In this document: positions 23,608 through 23,855 of the stretch, one piece after another
Position numbering within the stretch: the stretch's first letter is position 1
How the letters are laid out: the number at the start of each line of letters is the position of its first letter
DNA from: Clostridia bacterium
GTDB lineage: Bacteria > Bacillota > Clostridia > Oscillospirales > Acutalibacteraceae
Direction of reading: 5' to 3'
DNA: 23,855 nt
Assembly: GCA_900770255.1 (NCBI GenBank)
Contig: CAAGJN010000058.1
Span: forward strand, 1 to 23,855
Notes under the pieces: generated by a model
Databases searched by the model: none
What the model was told of the DNA's origin: nothing
What the model saw: only the letters and a program-made list of their open reading frames with translations
Translations under genes and position numbers: made by a program

Positions 23608-23636
23608 ATGATATCATAAAATTCCGGCCGGAACAA
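23608..23636 (-). promoter_or_regulatory. Candidate hemW promoter
   Basis: On the minus strand TTGTTC (23636-23631), 17 nt and TATCAT (23613-23608), about 30 nt ahead of the ATG. Placement is good and the hexamers are imperfect. Confidence 0.5.
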
Positions 23637-23686
23637 TCAGGCACAACAAAATTACTTATTTATTGCAACTTTTTGCTCGGTTATTG

Positions 23687-23715
23687 TTGCTTTTGTCCGA
23701 AAGCTGTGTTATAAT
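23687..23715 (+). promoter_or_regulatory. Sigma-A promoter of the gene at the right edge
   Basis: TTGCTT (23687-23692), 17 nt and TATAAT (23710-23715) precede GGGAGG at 23736-23741. Confidence 0.7.
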
Positions 23716-23748
23716 TATGAAACTTAATTTTTTATGGGAGGTCGTTTT

Positions 23749-23855
23749 TTGGCACAGGAAGGAACAGCTGTGACGCAGGCAGCGTCCGAAGAGGGTCAGT
23801 CCGGATATGTCTTTCAAAACAGACGTTATGTCGGCACGAAAGAGACCGTCGCCTA
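23749..23855 (+). CDS. Unidentified protein, N-terminal 35 codons (3' truncated by window edge)
   Basis: A TTG at 23749 lies 7 nt after GGGAGG and opens a frame to the window end, with its own promoter at 23687-23715. The readable product starts MAQEGTAVTQAASEEGQ, a soluble acidic stretch, and continues to YVFQNRRYVGTKETVAY. The last part faintly resembles the cytosolic lead-in of some clostridial sugar or MFS/GPH-type transporters, but no membrane helix is in view yet, so I assign no function. Confidence 0.6.
   Translation, partial: MAQEGTAVTQAASEEGQSGYVFQNRRYVGTKETVA

Noticed and set aside
1..23855. CRISPR array, tRNA/rRNA genes, insertion-sequence ends, phage genes
   Set aside because: I looked for regular repeats, CCA-ended cloverleafs, terminal inverted repeats and integrase or transposase motifs and saw none.

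Overview
The window looks like a chromosomal segment of a Gram-positive Clostridia member, probably an Oscillospiraceae/Ruminococcaceae-type gut anaerobe. Supporting signs are moderately high GC, strong Shine-Dalgarno (SD) sites, frequent TTG starts, S11 D-Ala-D-Ala carboxypeptidase and lipoprotein signals, a hexameric GdhA that follows Clostridium symbiosum residue numbering, and a murA-walJ-rlmH cluster. No rRNA, tRNA, CRISPR array, integrase or transposase was seen. The taxon is an inference from gene content.

Layout. 1-722: the 3' end of a DUF1015 gene and a small YcxB-like membrane protein, closed by a terminator shared with the convergent murA-walJ-rlmH operon (3527-890, minus). 3540-4567: about 1 kb of AT-rich DNA with no intact gene, holding the murA promoter, a possible decayed carboxypeptidase fragment and the gdhA promoter. 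4568-5899: gdhA with a very strong terminator. 6055-10210 (minus): a marR-ABC-ABC operon. 10527-12846 (plus): a permuted-papain-like protein and a DUF1846 protein, each with its own sigma-A promoter. 12888-14300 (minus): a membrane-anchored D-Ala-D-Ala carboxypeptidase. 14438-15130: a metallophosphoesterase. 15244-19447 (plus): a second marR-ABC-ABC operon. 19544-20635: a DHHW/SGNH-like lipoprotein. 20818-22212 (minus): an ArsB/NhaD-type carrier behind a leader containing an intrinsic terminator. 22482-23579 (minus): hemW. 23749-end: the first 35 codons of an unidentified gene.

The main theme is the pair of paralogous marR-ABC-ABC cassettes in opposite orientation, flanking about 5 kb of unrelated genes. 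Each encodes a heterodimeric exporter. One half has a degenerate ATPase site (Asp for the catalytic Glu, Gln for the switch His). The other half is catalytically complete but has an altered LSQGQ signature, plus an extra segment of about 43 residues between membrane and nucleotide-binding domains. Each cassette starts at a consensus TTGACA-17-TATAAT promoter with a perfect inverted repeat just downstream of the -10, but the two repeats differ. This suggests two separately induced MarR-repressed exporters that arose from one ancestor.

The strongest candidate for something undescribed is the roughly 200-nt leader of the NhaD-type carrier: a consensus promoter, about 110 nt of structured RNA, a 9-bp terminator with a U-tract, then a well-spaced ribosome-binding site. 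That is riboswitch or attenuator architecture, and I could not match it to a known class.
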